Positions 29,220 through 41,472 of a DNA stretch of 64,000 bases are shown piece by piece. A model generated the notes under the pieces. It was given only the letters and a program-made list of their open reading frames with translations, ran no database searches and was not told the origin of the DNA. Within the stretch, counting starts at the first letter, position 1. Every line of letters starts with the position of its first letter. The DNA lies in NCBI GenBank assembly GCA_050084515.1, contig CM114275.1, positions 5,890,001 to 5,954,000 of the forward strand, read 5' to 3'. Both the position numbers and the translations under genes were made by a program. Source of the stretch: Blasia pusilla (Eukaryota > Marchantiophyta > Marchantiopsida > Blasiales).

Positions 29220-32200
29220 AGCGAAGGTGGTTGTACCACACGATTGTTGGGGATAGCGAAGTGATCACAATCCTGTGCTCTTTGAGGTAGACCCGAATTC
29301 ATCTCAGGTTCGAGCTGAATTTCTGCCATGCTTCACAAGAGAGGGATGGTCATTGCATCACTCTCGAAGCAAATCGATCGATCGAGCTTCACCGCCCCCG
29401 GGCCGACCGAATTCGGCTCAGCAGACGTCTGAGCTGAATTTCAGCCATAGTTTACAAGTGAGAGATGGTTATTGATCACACACCACCCACACCCAAAACG
29501 AAACTTCAGGGCGTGCAGCTGCAGGGAAACCGATCATATGTGACACTACTTGTAGGAAACCGATCGAGCGTCTACTCTGTTCGATTCCCTCATTCTATTC
29601 TCTCAGGCCGTCCGAATCCCACCAAGCTTGGAGCTGGATCTCCGCCATGGTCTCCAGATCGCATCACACACGAATTGATATGGGGCCCTAAAGCTTTCGG
29701 AGTCTTTCACTTGCGATCGAGGTTGGATTTCGACTTCGTGCCATACCTCAAGGAAGCAGGGAGAACAGAAAGAGGTACGGAGGGGATGAGATTACCTCGC
29801 CAACCAAGGCCACAATGAGGAGAGGAAAAGTGGCAACCATGACACTCGCCACTCGCCACTCGAGGATGAAGGCGATGACGAAAGCCGTGGCCACCAGAGA
29901 TATGTTCTGCACAATCGTGCAGATCCTATCTCCGATTCCAGAACGAACTGAGGCCGCATCTGTCGACAAACGCTGAGCCAGCACGAAGCTGTTGCTCTGG
30001 TCTTTGTCGAACCAGCCCACCTCGTTGCGCAGTATGCCTGCAACCAATCATTCATTGACCGCTCCGTCAGGGGCCCTCCCATCCATCCTCAGACACATCT
30101 TGAGATTCAATCACTTCGACTGTTGTTTGAGTTGCACTCGAAGAACGATCTCTTGGAAAGTGGGAAGACTGCATGCTCTACCCTACGACTGCTAACCAGA
30201 CATCGAATCCCTCTCATCTCATATCTATCTATCTATCTATGCAATGCAGACTGCGAAGTGGATTCATTCACAAGAGCCATGACTGGTTCAGGAGAAGTCA
30301 GGGAGAGGATGAGAGCAGAATCATACATGCGAACATCATTTCTCGAATTCGCTTTGTAAGGCTCTCGCCCATAGCAGCGAAGAAGTAGTGCTGGAGGATG
30401 TTCGCCACAACCACCACACCGATGGCCCCTGTGAAGAACAAGGTATACCTGTGCACCTGGTGCTCCATTTGGGCCTTGTCGGGGTCGTAGAAGGTCACCA
30501 GGAGTTGGCCGATTGTGAGGGCGACCAGAGGGAATTCACAGCCAGCTAAAATGGCTCCGATGGCCCCCAGCACCCCATAGGGCCACTCTGGTTTATTCAG
30601 CCTCAGCATTCTCCACAATGCAGGTTGTGAGCAGCCTAAATCTGCAGGCCTTTTCTCCTGCACTTCCAGATGAATCTCCGAATCGTTGAAGCTGGGTCTT
30701 CTCTCAACCAAAGATGCGTCCCGAGAGTGTGACTTTCTGCACAGAATCACATTTCTTGAGAATTCGTCGAGAGGTGCTCGAGTCCCAGTCTACTTCCCCA
30801 AAGGAGCAGACGATTCTCCTGCCAGAAGAGTCTCATATCTACAGCTGAAGAACTCACCTGGATTGCGCTGTAGATTGTGTGCCACTGCATCTTTGGTGCC
30901 CCGCCTCTTGCAGCTTAGCAAGGACGTAATAAACTCCTCCTTCTCCCCTTTGCAGTAGCTCATCGTGTGTCCCTGCTTCGACGACTTTGCCCTGTTGTAT
31001 CACTGCGATCACATCTGCATTTCGGATTGAGGAAAGCTGATGGGCGATTACTATGGTGGTTCGACCTATTACGATCCGGTTGAGAGCGTCCTGCACAATC
31101 TGCTCGGAATCTGGATCCAATGCACTCGTGGCCTCGTCCAGCAGCAAAATCCTTGGGTTTCTCAACATCGCTCTGGCTATGGCGAGTCGTTGCCTCTCTC
31201 CTCCCGACAGTTGAACACCTCTCTCTCCAACCTGCTCATCCCAGCAACACAAAAACTTCTTCCTCAGTGCCATCGAAACTTTGTTGCAGCTTGACTCCTT
31301 GTTGCTGCGAGGCTCGAAAACCCGCAGAAAACTTGGCTCTGATTCTGTGGGCATGCAGAGGCAACGAAAGCTTGGAACGAAGACTTCGACTCCCACTCCC
31401 ACTCCCTTACGACCTATCCACACAGGTTAGCCCAAGTCACTGCCATCGCTTACCTCTTGCTTCCCAATGGAGGCGAGTTCCCGAACACTGGAGGACAACC
31501 CTCAGCTGATCCGAGCAGTTGTGAAGTCAATTGTCCCAGTCGCAATCTAAATCCCCTGAGTTAAGGTGGTCTGATTTTGTGAATGGAGAAGAATTCGTGG
31601 GCAAGTGAACAACAACCTGTGTGTCATAGCCGAAGGGAAGCTGGCTGATGAAGGCGTGGGAATCGGATGCTTTGGTAGCTTCCACGATCTCTTCAGCAGT
31701 TGCATCGTGTTTACCATAGAGCAGATTCTCTCGTATACTTGTGGCAAAGAGGGCAGGCTCCTGATTCACCAGCCCTATTTGAGCTCTCAACCACTTCACT
31801 TGGAAAGACTTGAGGTTCGTACCATCAAGCATCACTTCCCCTGCGAATAACCCAGCTCGTTGAGAGTTGTGCTTACATCGCCCTTGTCGTCTATTACCGT
31901 CTAGCAGACACTCTCGTGTGTGAATCTATCTGACTTCAGTCGGGTCATAGATCGGGTTGGATTGCATAGCATTGCATTGCATTGTGTTCGTAAATATTAA
32001 AAGCATCGAACTGAGCAGATTACCATCGGTTTCTACGATCAAGTCGGTCACCGGCCCAGCCAGCACCTGGTGACCAGTTAGTTTTCCAAGGAGTGGAGTG
32101 CAGCGCAGCATCATCTCATAGTGGATACGGGAGATTTCATCAGAACTGTCTGTCTTGGATCAAGCACGAAGGAATCGCAGCAACACTATGGACGTTATGA

Positions 32201-35200
32201 ATCTGCTTCATGTCTGCTCTACCAGGAGAGTAGTGGTGCACACAACCAAGCCAGTGGGAAAGCACACCTGAATTGGGGTCATAAAATCGCTCGATAAGTG
32301 ACACAACGGTGCTCTTGCCACACCCGCTGGTGCCCACCAGAGCAACCGTCTTGCCGGCTGGGATGTTCAAAGTGAAGTCTTTCAGAACAGGCATGTTGGG
32401 CCGAGATGGGTAGTTGAAGCAGACATCTCGAAACTCGATTCGACCTTCAACGTCGGCCAAAGTCAGTCCATCTGCATTGAGCTGGTCTCCTGCAGGCTTT
32501 CGTTTCAGCGTTTCGAAGATGTTGTACGCCGCTGTCCTGCCCTTCGAGAACGCTGTCAAATTCGGAGCTGCTTGACCCAACGCACTGCATCCCACACAGA
32601 GACCTCCCACCTGCTCTTTAGCAGTGCCATGTACTTCTTGATTGGCAGGGTTCACTTTATTCCAAGTGGTACTTAAAACGATGGAATTTTAGTCGACTTC
32701 CTCAAGAAGAAGAAGAAGAAGAAGACGACGACGACGACGAGAAGCTTTCTAAAGATGATCGAAGAGTGGTGGTAGGGCAGGGAGGAAGAATAAAGAAGAT
32801 TGTTAAGTCCGAGAGCGATTGAAAAGAGTAGACTTTCTGAAGATGATCGAAGAGTAGTAGGGCAGAAAGAAGAAGAAGAAGATCATTAACTCAGAAATTT
32901 CGAGAGCGATTGAGAAGAGTAGGATTTCTGAAGATGATCGAAGAGTGGTAGGGCAGGGAAGAAGAAGGAGAAGAAGAAGATTATGCAGTCCGAAATTTCG
33001 AGAGCGCTTGAGAAGAGTAGACGTTCTAAAGATGATCGAAGAGTGGTAGGGGAGGGTAGGGCAGACTCTATACTAAGGGAGATCTTACATTCCGCCCACG
33101 ATGACGTTGAGGATAGTAGTGAAAGCTTTGCCACCATTTGTGGTTCCATGACGGACCAATACTCCAGAGTACCAGAGCAGAAGTGCCCATGCTCCAACAC
33201 AAAGTCCATAAGTGACTCCTAAGCCCACTCCTTTGGTCAGTCCACATTTCTTGCCCAGCTTCAGTGTCGTACCCAGAGCAGTTGAGTACTCCTTCACAGC
33301 CCTCGCCTCTCCCACGAAGGAGTACACTGTCCGCACTTGGGCTATCACCTAAGATACACGTTGTTGGAGATCAGATCTCAGCTCCTCATCATTTCGGTGG
33401 TCCTGGGTGTGTTTTCATATCGACAACTTCATTTGTGATCGACACTCTGGTGGATAGCTGTTACTGTGCACTAGTTCATTTCTGTTTCCTGGTGCACTCA
33501 CTCCTCGCTTGCTTGTTCTGATTAGTGAAGAATATGGTTGAGTTTCGGTGCTGAAGATTGCGCAGCTTTGTGCATCGCCCATTGAGATTCGATTTGGGTC
33601 ATGATGGCGAAGAGGAGCTCTGCTAGTGAGCTCATTCGTGATGCCAAGTGATGGTCATCCAGATGCATCGTAGAACAAGGAGCAGAAAAGAAAACTTTGA
33701 CCACTGGCAGTCTCAATTCCTGGGTGCATTGATGTGGTAGGATGCCTAACCGAAACCAGCCCAGAGGAAGAAGGTTTCAGCTTTATATTGTTAGCCGAAG
33801 ATTGAGCAGTGGAGCACTCAAGATTTTCCAACGCTCAAGTCATTCAGCTCGTCAAGAAAGGACTTTGCTCAGTGATGGTGTAAGCTGACCATGACGAGGT
33901 GGAAGTTCTTTTTTTTAAGTGAGCAGCTTTCTTGATTCTAAACATCTTGATTCTGACGCAAGACGATGTTTGTTGGTTATGTGAAACCGACCATGAGAAG
34001 AACATCTAGTTCTAGAGATCGACCACGGTGCATCCGTTTGTTTGGTGAGCAGCAAGTCAGATCTATCAGGGTAAGTTCAAGATCTACCACCTCCAATTGG
34101 ACAGCACAAACCGCTCCAGAATCAGGCTTCCAGGTTTGCAAAGATGAAATCTGGAAAGATAGGTGTTGCAATGTACTTATGGCGAGTTACCTGGGCTGCG
34201 ACCTTCCCAGCTTCTTCATACGCTTTCTGTCCTTTCGCTGCATGACCAGTCATGATCATTGTGTAAGCTGCGCCTGATACAACGATGGCGGGCACCACAG
34301 CCAAGGTTATGAGCGACAGCTGCCACACTGAGCAGAATCCCACTGCGAAGGCTACTAGGAATTTCGCCGTGAAGTGCAGAAAGTTCCCTGCCTAAACCAC
34401 AAGATCCGATGCTCAGCTTTGATTTCTGGTCCTTTCTTCAGCACATAAATATGGTGATTGCATCTGACATGTATTCTAGCTGTACATTCATGAATGCACT
34501 CGTGAAAGTTCAGATTTTTTAAGATTGTGATTTTAAGTATTTGCAGATGCCCTCATGGTTCATTCTCCCCACCCACTGGATTCGTGTTCGTCGTTTGGGT
34601 ACGCCTTGTCTTTGATTGTTCTGGGTGTTATTACTCCCATAGTGATTAGCATGCAGAAGAAGAGCAGAATCCTGATAGTACTGGGCTAGAAGCTTGAGCC
34701 CTAGTAAGATTCTCCACCTTGGACATGGAGAAGGAAAGAATCTGAAGTGAGCTTGCTTGTTCAGATGTTAGTCAAGCCCGATCATCATGACGAAATGGAG
34801 GAGGAGTTCAGGAACAGAAAGAGATAGGGAATCACACGAAGTGAAAGGTCGGTACTCGCAACAAGAAGCAGCAGTGAGCAGGCTTCGACGCAGGAAGGAG
34901 TGGTGAGTGCGTTGGTTGCAGATCTGCCTCGGGAAATTTAAGCATCCACATCGCATTCTATTAAATCAGTATCTATGGGCTTCGATTCCGAGCAAGGATA
35001 GGATGGTGGCTATAACCAGCTCTTCTATAACTTGTGCTTTCCATTTCTTCTCTGGTGATTCATCGTTAGGGGTGAGCCCAAGAGAAAACAACTCCATCCG
35101 TGGTGTACGTTGGAACTCTGCCAGATCGATTCCTGCATGCAGATTCGGTGAGTGCAGCTGTGGAACGGTGGAAGAGGAGCCTGTTGGCCCCTGGCATTTG

Positions 35201-36760
35201 TCGATGTGAGGGAATTGGCCAGAGATCGATGGGTGTGTGTAATGGGGAATCAAGCAAGTGCAGCCTAGAGAACCTTTTCACTGATTGCATCCTGCATGAG
35301 AGCCGTGTCACTCGCAATCCTGGTGGTCATCTCATCCGTGGTTCCCTTGGTGTCGAAGAAAGTCATATCCTGCTTCAGAACGGCCTTCAAGTACTTGTAT
35401 CGCATGCGAGCTGATTGTCGCTCCCCTGTGAGCATCCAGCACCATACCTCTGCAAAGCGAGTCCCACAGAAGATGCAGGTTTCGATTCATCAGTCTCCCA
35501 GAATCCCAACTTCTGCAACTCGATCGAACGACTCTACCTTACAACAGCCGAAGTCGTCAAACTCCATGGTATGCATAGCTCATGGACCATTCATTCATTA
35601 TCAGGCGAGTTGCTGAGATGAGATCTTCGTTTGAGTGGGTTGAAAAGCGAAACCAAATCGTAACCCACAGAAGAATGATCGAATCCTACTGCACAACTAA
35701 TGGCATTTCTTTCACTTGGACTTGTGCACAAATCTTTCATCTCCTACGCACCTAGCCAGGATGCGCACATGACGACCAGGCCCAGGTAGAACAGGTACAG
35801 GGAGTACTGCAAGAACCACACGAAAATCGTCAGCTTGATCAGTCGGACGCAAGTTCGGATGACCAGGAGCTGTGGTGATTCAATCCAATATTGTGCCGAA
35901 TCGAGTGAAACTCTCGAGAGGAGGCAGGCCACGGGTCATGGATTATGCTTCTGGGAACTGGTCAGGCAACTCTCGACAGCTCCATCAGTTCGACTTTAGT
36001 TGAGGTGATTCGGATGCAAGTGACTAGCATGTCAGAAATCGAACCGACTCGCCGAAAACTGTCGCGTGCATGCAATTGCGAAATGGTGGAGAAAGGGATT
36101 GTTATTGCTTGCGGTGCGGTGCAATGAGGCATGTGTTTATAACCTCCGAAACTTCGAGACCCATCTCGGAGTGCCGAAATCGTGGAGAAAGGAGTTGTTA
36201 TTGCGGTGCGGTGCAATGAGGCATATGTGTTTATTTATAACCTTGGAAACTTCGTGACCCATCTTGGAGGGATTGTTGTAGTTGGCCCCGAACGCATCGA
36301 TGAGCTTGCCGAAGAACACGAAGAAGATGGGCACTGCCACTCCGTGAGTGCATGCACCCAACGTCCCCAATCCCATAAGCAAGTAGTCCACACCATCTGC
36401 AAACGAGAAGAGCTTGTAGAACGAAACCTGCTGCACCCCTCTGATGGCTGCAGCCTCCTTCCCACCACCAGAAACACGCTTCAGCGAACCTCCCCCCGTG
36501 TCTGCGTCCTCCAAGGCCTCGAATTCGTCCACCACCACAGCTTCGCACACTCCTAAACACTCGCCATCCACTGCCGAAGTCGCCGAGCTATGGTCTTCCG
36601 AACCACGGGAGAGGGGGAGGGAGAGGGAGAGGGCGTGGGCGTGGGCCAAGGCAGGCAGTGCATCTGCACCTGTTCTGGGCTTGTCCAAATCCGCGCCATC
36701 GATCTTCCAGCAATTCTCCAGATCGACTTCATAATCGACCCCTTCCGCAGCTCCAGACAT
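27680..36760 (-). CDS. full-length ABCB (P-glycoprotein/MDR) transporter, eleven exons
   Basis: ATP-driven exporter of the plant ABCB1/ABCB19-like class, expected in the plasma membrane; relatives carry auxin, brassinosteroids or xenobiotics. Exons: 36242-36760, 35752-35806, 35274-35449, 34191-34391, 33089-33348, 32268-32584, 31617-31840, 30858-31231, 30327-30736, 29796-30037 and 27680-28915. Phases agree and give 1337 residues, the usual length for the class. Order is TMD1, NBD1, TMD2, NBD2. NBD1: Walker [10 protein letters not shown] (about 488-496), signature LSGGERQR (592-599), Walker B ILLLDE (612-617), H-loop His about 648 in IAHQLSS instead of the usual IAHRLST. NBD2: GASGSGKSS (1101-1109), LSGGQKQR (1205-1212), LLLDE ending about 1230, IAHRLST. 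An N-terminal acidic extension precedes TM1 ([20 protein letters not shown]). Exon 6 starts at the acceptor giving IALGQAAPN. The substrate cannot be read from sequence. Confidence 0.96.
29028..29215. repeat. 60-bp tandem repeat plus GA microsatellite in the last ABCB intron
   Basis: Three copies of about 60 bp start at 29028, 29088 and 29146, with GCTTCGGCTCAGTTTCTGCC and GAATGGGATCGACCCGGCAC. They run directly into a GA tract (29176-29215). Related single copies (CTGAATTTCTGCCATGCTTC type) occur to about 29460. Confidence 0.85.
32700..33060. repeat. 88-99 bp minisatellite in an ABCB intron
   Basis: Four units, at about 32747, 32835, 32925 and 33024, share TTCTGAAGATGATCGAAGAG and GGTAGGGCAG. 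They are separated by expandable GAA/GAC trinucleotide runs. The array sits between the exons at 32268-32584 and 33089-33348. Confidence 0.88.
36080..36270. repeat. tandem duplication spanning the exon 1 / intron 1 junction of the ABCB gene
   Basis: Copy A (36080-36170) repeats copy B (36176-36270), which contains the last codons of exon 1 and its GT donor (exon edge 36242). Copy A, inside intron 1, keeps a donor-like GTTATAAAC at the equivalent place (edge 36144) and codons similar to the exon end. Confidence 0.88.
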
Positions 36761-37800
36761 GACTATCTATGCCTCCCCCGACCTGCCCAAGCCTCCCCAA
36801 CTTCGATGAGATGCGTGCGCACTCCGGCGGCCGAGAGACCAGATCTAGCTCAAACCATCGATGCAGCTGCGTGCAGAATCCAGATGCTGGAAAGGGCTCC
36901 CTTCCATGAAACGAAACGAAAAGCGACAAACCGAATGCCGATCGAGAGAGTGCTGCCCACGCAGCGACGACACACTTCGTCCCCGGAGTGGCGACCTCCA
37001 GACAGAATTTCTAAAGATGCATCAGGATGCTCGACCTTCGAGAGGCCTCCCCGTTTCCGATTCGTATCCGGAAAAGCGCCACCAATAATCCAGAACAGTG
37101 CTCACGACATCCAGACTCCAGACATCGAACGCAACGAGACGAAGAGACAGAAAGAAAGGGCACCAGTTCGGGCGATGGCGATCCCGTCCTCCCGAAAGCT
37201 TTCGGCCACAGGAGGGAGGGAGCGCGCGAGAGCAGAAACTCGTGCAGTTAGCACCTGTTTCGACTCCCACTTCCCCCAGACTCGGGCTATGGTGCTCTGG
37301 ATTTCGGCACCCACCGAACTCCAGCACTGCCCGGGGAGTTTGTTGGCAGCGCGGAGGAGAGAGAGGGGCTGGCAAGTCAGTTCCCAAGCTTCGAACGATT
37401 GTTGGTGGCGGAGCATCGAGAGGGCAAGAGCACCAGCCAGCGCGCTGAATCACTCCAGTTCGGAGCTCTGCTGGAGCAACGGTCCCGAGATCGGGGGATG
37501 CTGCCCCCGCAACCTATGCCAACACACTCACACACCCGCGCGAACATACCGAACAAGTTCCGAATCGCCGTTGAGGAGAACCGAGAGAGAGAGAGAGAGA
37601 GAGAGAGAGCAGAAGAGTTGCAGCAGTTAGCTTGTAGTTGTTGCAACGGGCGCCCACAGCTTCTTGAGCCCGGGATTCGGATCTTCTTATGGTGGAACCG
37701 AGCTCCTAACAAACCCACACCGGCAGGTGAGGCGAAATCCAATCGAACAATGGCTCTTGCTGTTAGCTGCTATAACAAGAGAGAGAGATAGAGAGAGAGA
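36761..37800. promoter_or_regulatory. upstream region of the ABCB gene, GA microsatellites
   Basis: Probable promoter and 5' UTR of the minus-strand transporter. GA tracts at 37583-37609 and about 37779-37802 read CT on the sense strand. Long frames on the plus strand here (such as 36590-37630) have no domain and overlap exon 1 in antisense. No clear TATA box was assigned. Confidence 0.4.
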
Positions 37801-38325
37801 GGGTTGCGGGTTTTCGATAGCCCTCCTCTCCTCTTCGTCGAAGTCGCCAGTGTAGCTCCTCCTCTCCTTGTTACGGTTGGCTCGGTTCGGGAGCACGACT
37901 GTTGGGTTTTTCGGTTGGAGTGCTTGCTCGGCTCTAGGTCGATGGAATCAAATCTTCCTGTTATCTGCTAAGCAGTGGGTGTGGGGTTTTCTATAGCCCT
38001 CTTCATCGAACTCGCTAGTCTAACTGCTCGAATTGTTAGGGTTGGCTGGGGTTGTGAGCACCCGAAGTACCGCTGTCGGGTTTCCTGGTTGAAGTGGTTC
38101 CTCCCATCCCGATCGATGAAATCGTCGATCGAGCCACAACTCTCGCCGTTAAGTGCTAACCAGTGCGCGAGGGTGTAGGGTTTTCTACAACCGTCTTCAT
38201 CGAAATCGCCAGTGTAGCTCCTCCCATTGTTAAGGGTTGGCTTGGGTTGTGAGCACCGAATGCCCTCAACCCGAGCGTTGGGTTCTTCCGTTGAAGTGCT
38301 TCCTCCCCTCCCTCATTTCCACTTT
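37800..38325. repeat. degenerate tandem repeat of about 180-190 bp, three copies
   Basis: Units start near 37808, 37985 and 38177 with GGTTTTCKATAGCCCTC or the diverged GGTTTTCTACAACCGTC. Each continues with CGCCAGTGTAGCTCCTCC-like, GTTAGGGTTGGCT-like and GAGCACC-GGGTT-like blocks. Divergence between units is high. Confidence 0.75.
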
Positions 38326-41140
38326 GGAGGTCTTGGGCGTGTAAAAATGTCGGCAGTGCTGATAGTTTTGGGGGTGGCAGGAGTCCGACTGAAGTTCGGT
38401 GACATGATGGAGAGGTTGCAGAGGATTCGGGTGAGATCGTATTGGGGAGGGCAGGGAACCCCATCCTCTCTGGTGATGAAACGTTCACCAGCTCTGGAGG
38501 GTGTCCTCCAAACCGAGCATTGAGAATTACTTTCCAAGCTCTTTCTAGCGGTCTGTTTGGCTAATGTGTATGCATGAGCGTAGGGTTTAGGGCTGGGCAT
38601 TCCCATTTCTAGCACCTTTGGGGTATCAAGCACAAAGTATCAAGCTCGCATTTCTGCTGCATTGCATCCCAATGACTTGAAAGTTCGTCTCTGGCATCAG
38701 ATCATTCGACAAACTGTTGGGCTTTTTCTCAATCTCGCTGGCTGCAGCAAAGGCCTCAGCTATATATCTGCCGTCTTTCCAGCTGCTCATTTCTGAGCTG
38801 ATGGAAAGAGTTGTAAGATCAACTACCAGCTAGATTCCTTTGATGTACAAAGTTCCAGAAAAAGGGGGAAAAAAAAACATTCATCTCTAATGTCTATGAC
38901 CGATCCTTTTAGCAGACACAAGATAGTTGTTGGTTGGTATAATTAGCATCCTGGGCTGGGATTTAGGCTGTGGAGATGAAATCCCAGCAGGTACATCACT
39001 TAGCTCCGATCTCAGCTCCCTGGAGTGCATTCAGTGTATGGTTACTTCGCCAATTTTTCGAGCATTCGTCACCTTCCAGGGTTGTCAGAAGCTGACGGGT
39101 CTTACGCTGTGTGATCTGCAGAATCTTCAAGGACTTGATCAGACATGAGGTGCTGTTGTAGTGGATCCCATCCAAAGGGTGAAGGGGAAAATAGTCATCA
39201 TGATTTCGGGGTAATCAATGCTCAGATGTTGGGTGAGAGCCTCTGGGTCATCTAAACAAACTAGCCGTCTATGGAGGAGAGGTGCAACTCCTGGCTGAGA
39301 TAAGTAAGCAGTTTAGTTCATGTTCTGTAAGGAATTCTGACTTGCTCAATCTGTGAGTACGTGCAGCTATGGTGCGGTTGCTCGGGACTGGTTGCTGGGT
39401 GTTGAAAAGATGGCAATTACTTTCTCTTCCAGTGGCAAGGGGCGTGGAGATTTAACCATTCTACACTGGAGAAAGAAATCGTTTCTTGATGGAGGTGCTT
39501 TGGATAGAGCCTGAACTTTGTAGGACATGTGTGAAATCAGTGACAGTTTTTTCAGTCCAAGAAAATGAAGCAGTGACAAGTAAGCTCATGTTCTTTTCTT
39601 CCTTCATCCGACATCGTAGACTCTCAAGTAGGCTCTGTTAGGCACTAGTTGTCTTCAGAAAACCTTGCCATAACCAACTAATGTGGATCGACAAGAGGCC
39701 ATGAAACCTGTGGAGCAACATGTAACCAATTCTGTGTCTTCTGAAATGGTACAAACTCTTGGCTCTATGCCCGACACTGTTGTCTTCAAGCCCCTTCTGT
39801 GGGTCTCTTAAATGCAAGACAGAAGGTCTGGACATCGATTCTTCTCAACTGCTGGCAGGATTGAAGGCCTCAATTGAAGAGGAGAGCTGACCCACTCATT
39901 CTGCCCGACAGGATACTTATCAGTGGGGTGACTGCCACTTCTCATCACTACTAAGTGAAAAAGAGTTGACCAGCAACCAACTGGGAAATCTACAGATCCA
40001 CACAGCGCAAGATTAGTCGAAGTTGTTCGGATTGGAAGACCTGCATCACTTGGCAGCAGAAAACAGTGTCCTACATTTGCCCATAGTTATGCCACATTTC
40101 TTACTTTCGCAAGCACCCAAGAAACACGGGCACTGCCACTCCCATCAATCCAGGAGACGACGTAGTTTGTCGAGGAGTGGGAGGAGTGGGGGGGAGATTC
40201 CACCCTAAACAGGTGCATGCCCCGAGTGATCTCGAAGAAGATGCAGACAGTTGTGTGTGGATTCTGTTTCTCCTATTTGTCATCAGTGTGCACACTCTCT
40301 CACACTTGTTTCCAAGTCCTGCGAAGTCAAATGGCTGAAAACCGATCGCAGAAACTGGGCCTCGGACGTGTTGGAAATCGGAAATACCGGCCTAAACCCC
40401 TGAGGACTCCCTCCATCGTGATCGAATGGTGGTTGTGCTGATTGCTGGTGCTCACCTCATAACGCCCACGATGGCAAGTGCACCTTGGGTCCGAATCCCA
40501 AGCCCCGTCGGCCATGGCACCCCTCCTAGAGCTCGAAAGGCAACTTACACAACCAGATAGATGTACACACCACCCACAGTCCACATGAGAGTCGATGTAT
40601 GTGCCCAGAATCCACCAGGAAACGCCCATGAGCGAAAGGTGCATGGATTCACGGGCGGGAGGGTGAAAAACCACCTCCACAAGTCGATGCGACGATCGGT
40701 GCACGGTCGATTGCACGCACGATGAGGGCAGAATTTGAAGCTGGTGGAATCGAGGGCCGACGAACCCTCTCAAGAAAAGAATCGATGCGACACAGAGAGA
40801 GAGAGAGAAGAGAGAGAGGTGAGTGGCTATCGGCTCTACGAGCAAGACCACTTCGGTGCGAGTGCGAAACCTCGAGGGTGAAAAGCCATGATGTCAGCCG
40901 CACACAACGATAAAACACTGCTCTAGGCAGCGGTAGGTGGAGCACGCAGTCGTCTTGTGTGCCCTGTTTTCCAAGCACGTGGGGTCTAATCTGGGACTAG
41001 ATCCGCATCCGTGCACCAAGGAAGGAGAGAGCAAAGCTAAGCCAAACCCAACAAGCAGCGAGCTCGAAAAGCGATGGAGGCCGGGCAGAATCGGACAGAT
41101 TAGGAGTGGCCCGCGAAAAGGAGGGGGATGGAACTTGGAA
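38326..41140. other. no gene recognised
   Basis: No convincing protein family. Two weak hints: a plus-strand frame at about 39080-39146 reading LTLCDLQNLQGLDQT, faintly LRR-like, and a minus-strand stretch at 40490-40700 ending in a strong donor (GTAAGT). Neither can be extended into a gene. A GA-rich patch lies at 40793-40820. Confidence 0.4.
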
Positions 41141-41144
41141 GGGC

Positions 41145-41205
41145 AAGAAAGGAAACGAAACGAAACGAAACGAGTCGAGACGAGACGAAACGAACGAAAA
41201 GAGAC
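41145..41205. repeat. ACGAA-type pentanucleotide tract
   Basis: Repeated AAACG/AGACG words over about 50 bp, purine-rich on the plus strand. A similar GAAGC/GAAAT tract is found near 49660-49720. Confidence 0.75.
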
Positions 41206-41472
41206 ATAATGTCGAAAAGTGGAGGATGCCGGTACTCCAAGACACCGATGCGTGTGGGAGACAGTCCACCAACTTTTGGGCCTATTCACATGGAGTGAGC
41301 GAAGAATATGATGATTGGAAAGGGGTGCGAGGGAGACCAACGTGGGCTCCCCTCGCCCTCCAACCCCTCCCTCGTCGACATTTCCTCCTGCTCCTCCCTC
41401 GACTTGGACTTGGGACGGTTGCATTCTGGCGAGAGCCCTTCCACATGTCCATATTTGGGTTCGGGTGGGGTT

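Noticed and set aside
28916-29329. Extension of the last ABCB exon upstream to a 549-codon frame
   Set aside because: A clear CAG acceptor at 28916-28918 starts [10 protein letters not shown]. The extension is repeat- and GA-derived intron sequence.
36590-37630. 346-codon plus-strand frame
   Set aside because: It overlaps ABCB exon 1 in antisense, has an Arg-rich low-complexity product and shows no domain.
39080-39146. LRR-like phrase LTLCDLQNLQGLDQT
   Set aside because: A single short match without neighbouring repeats or a kinase/NBS domain.
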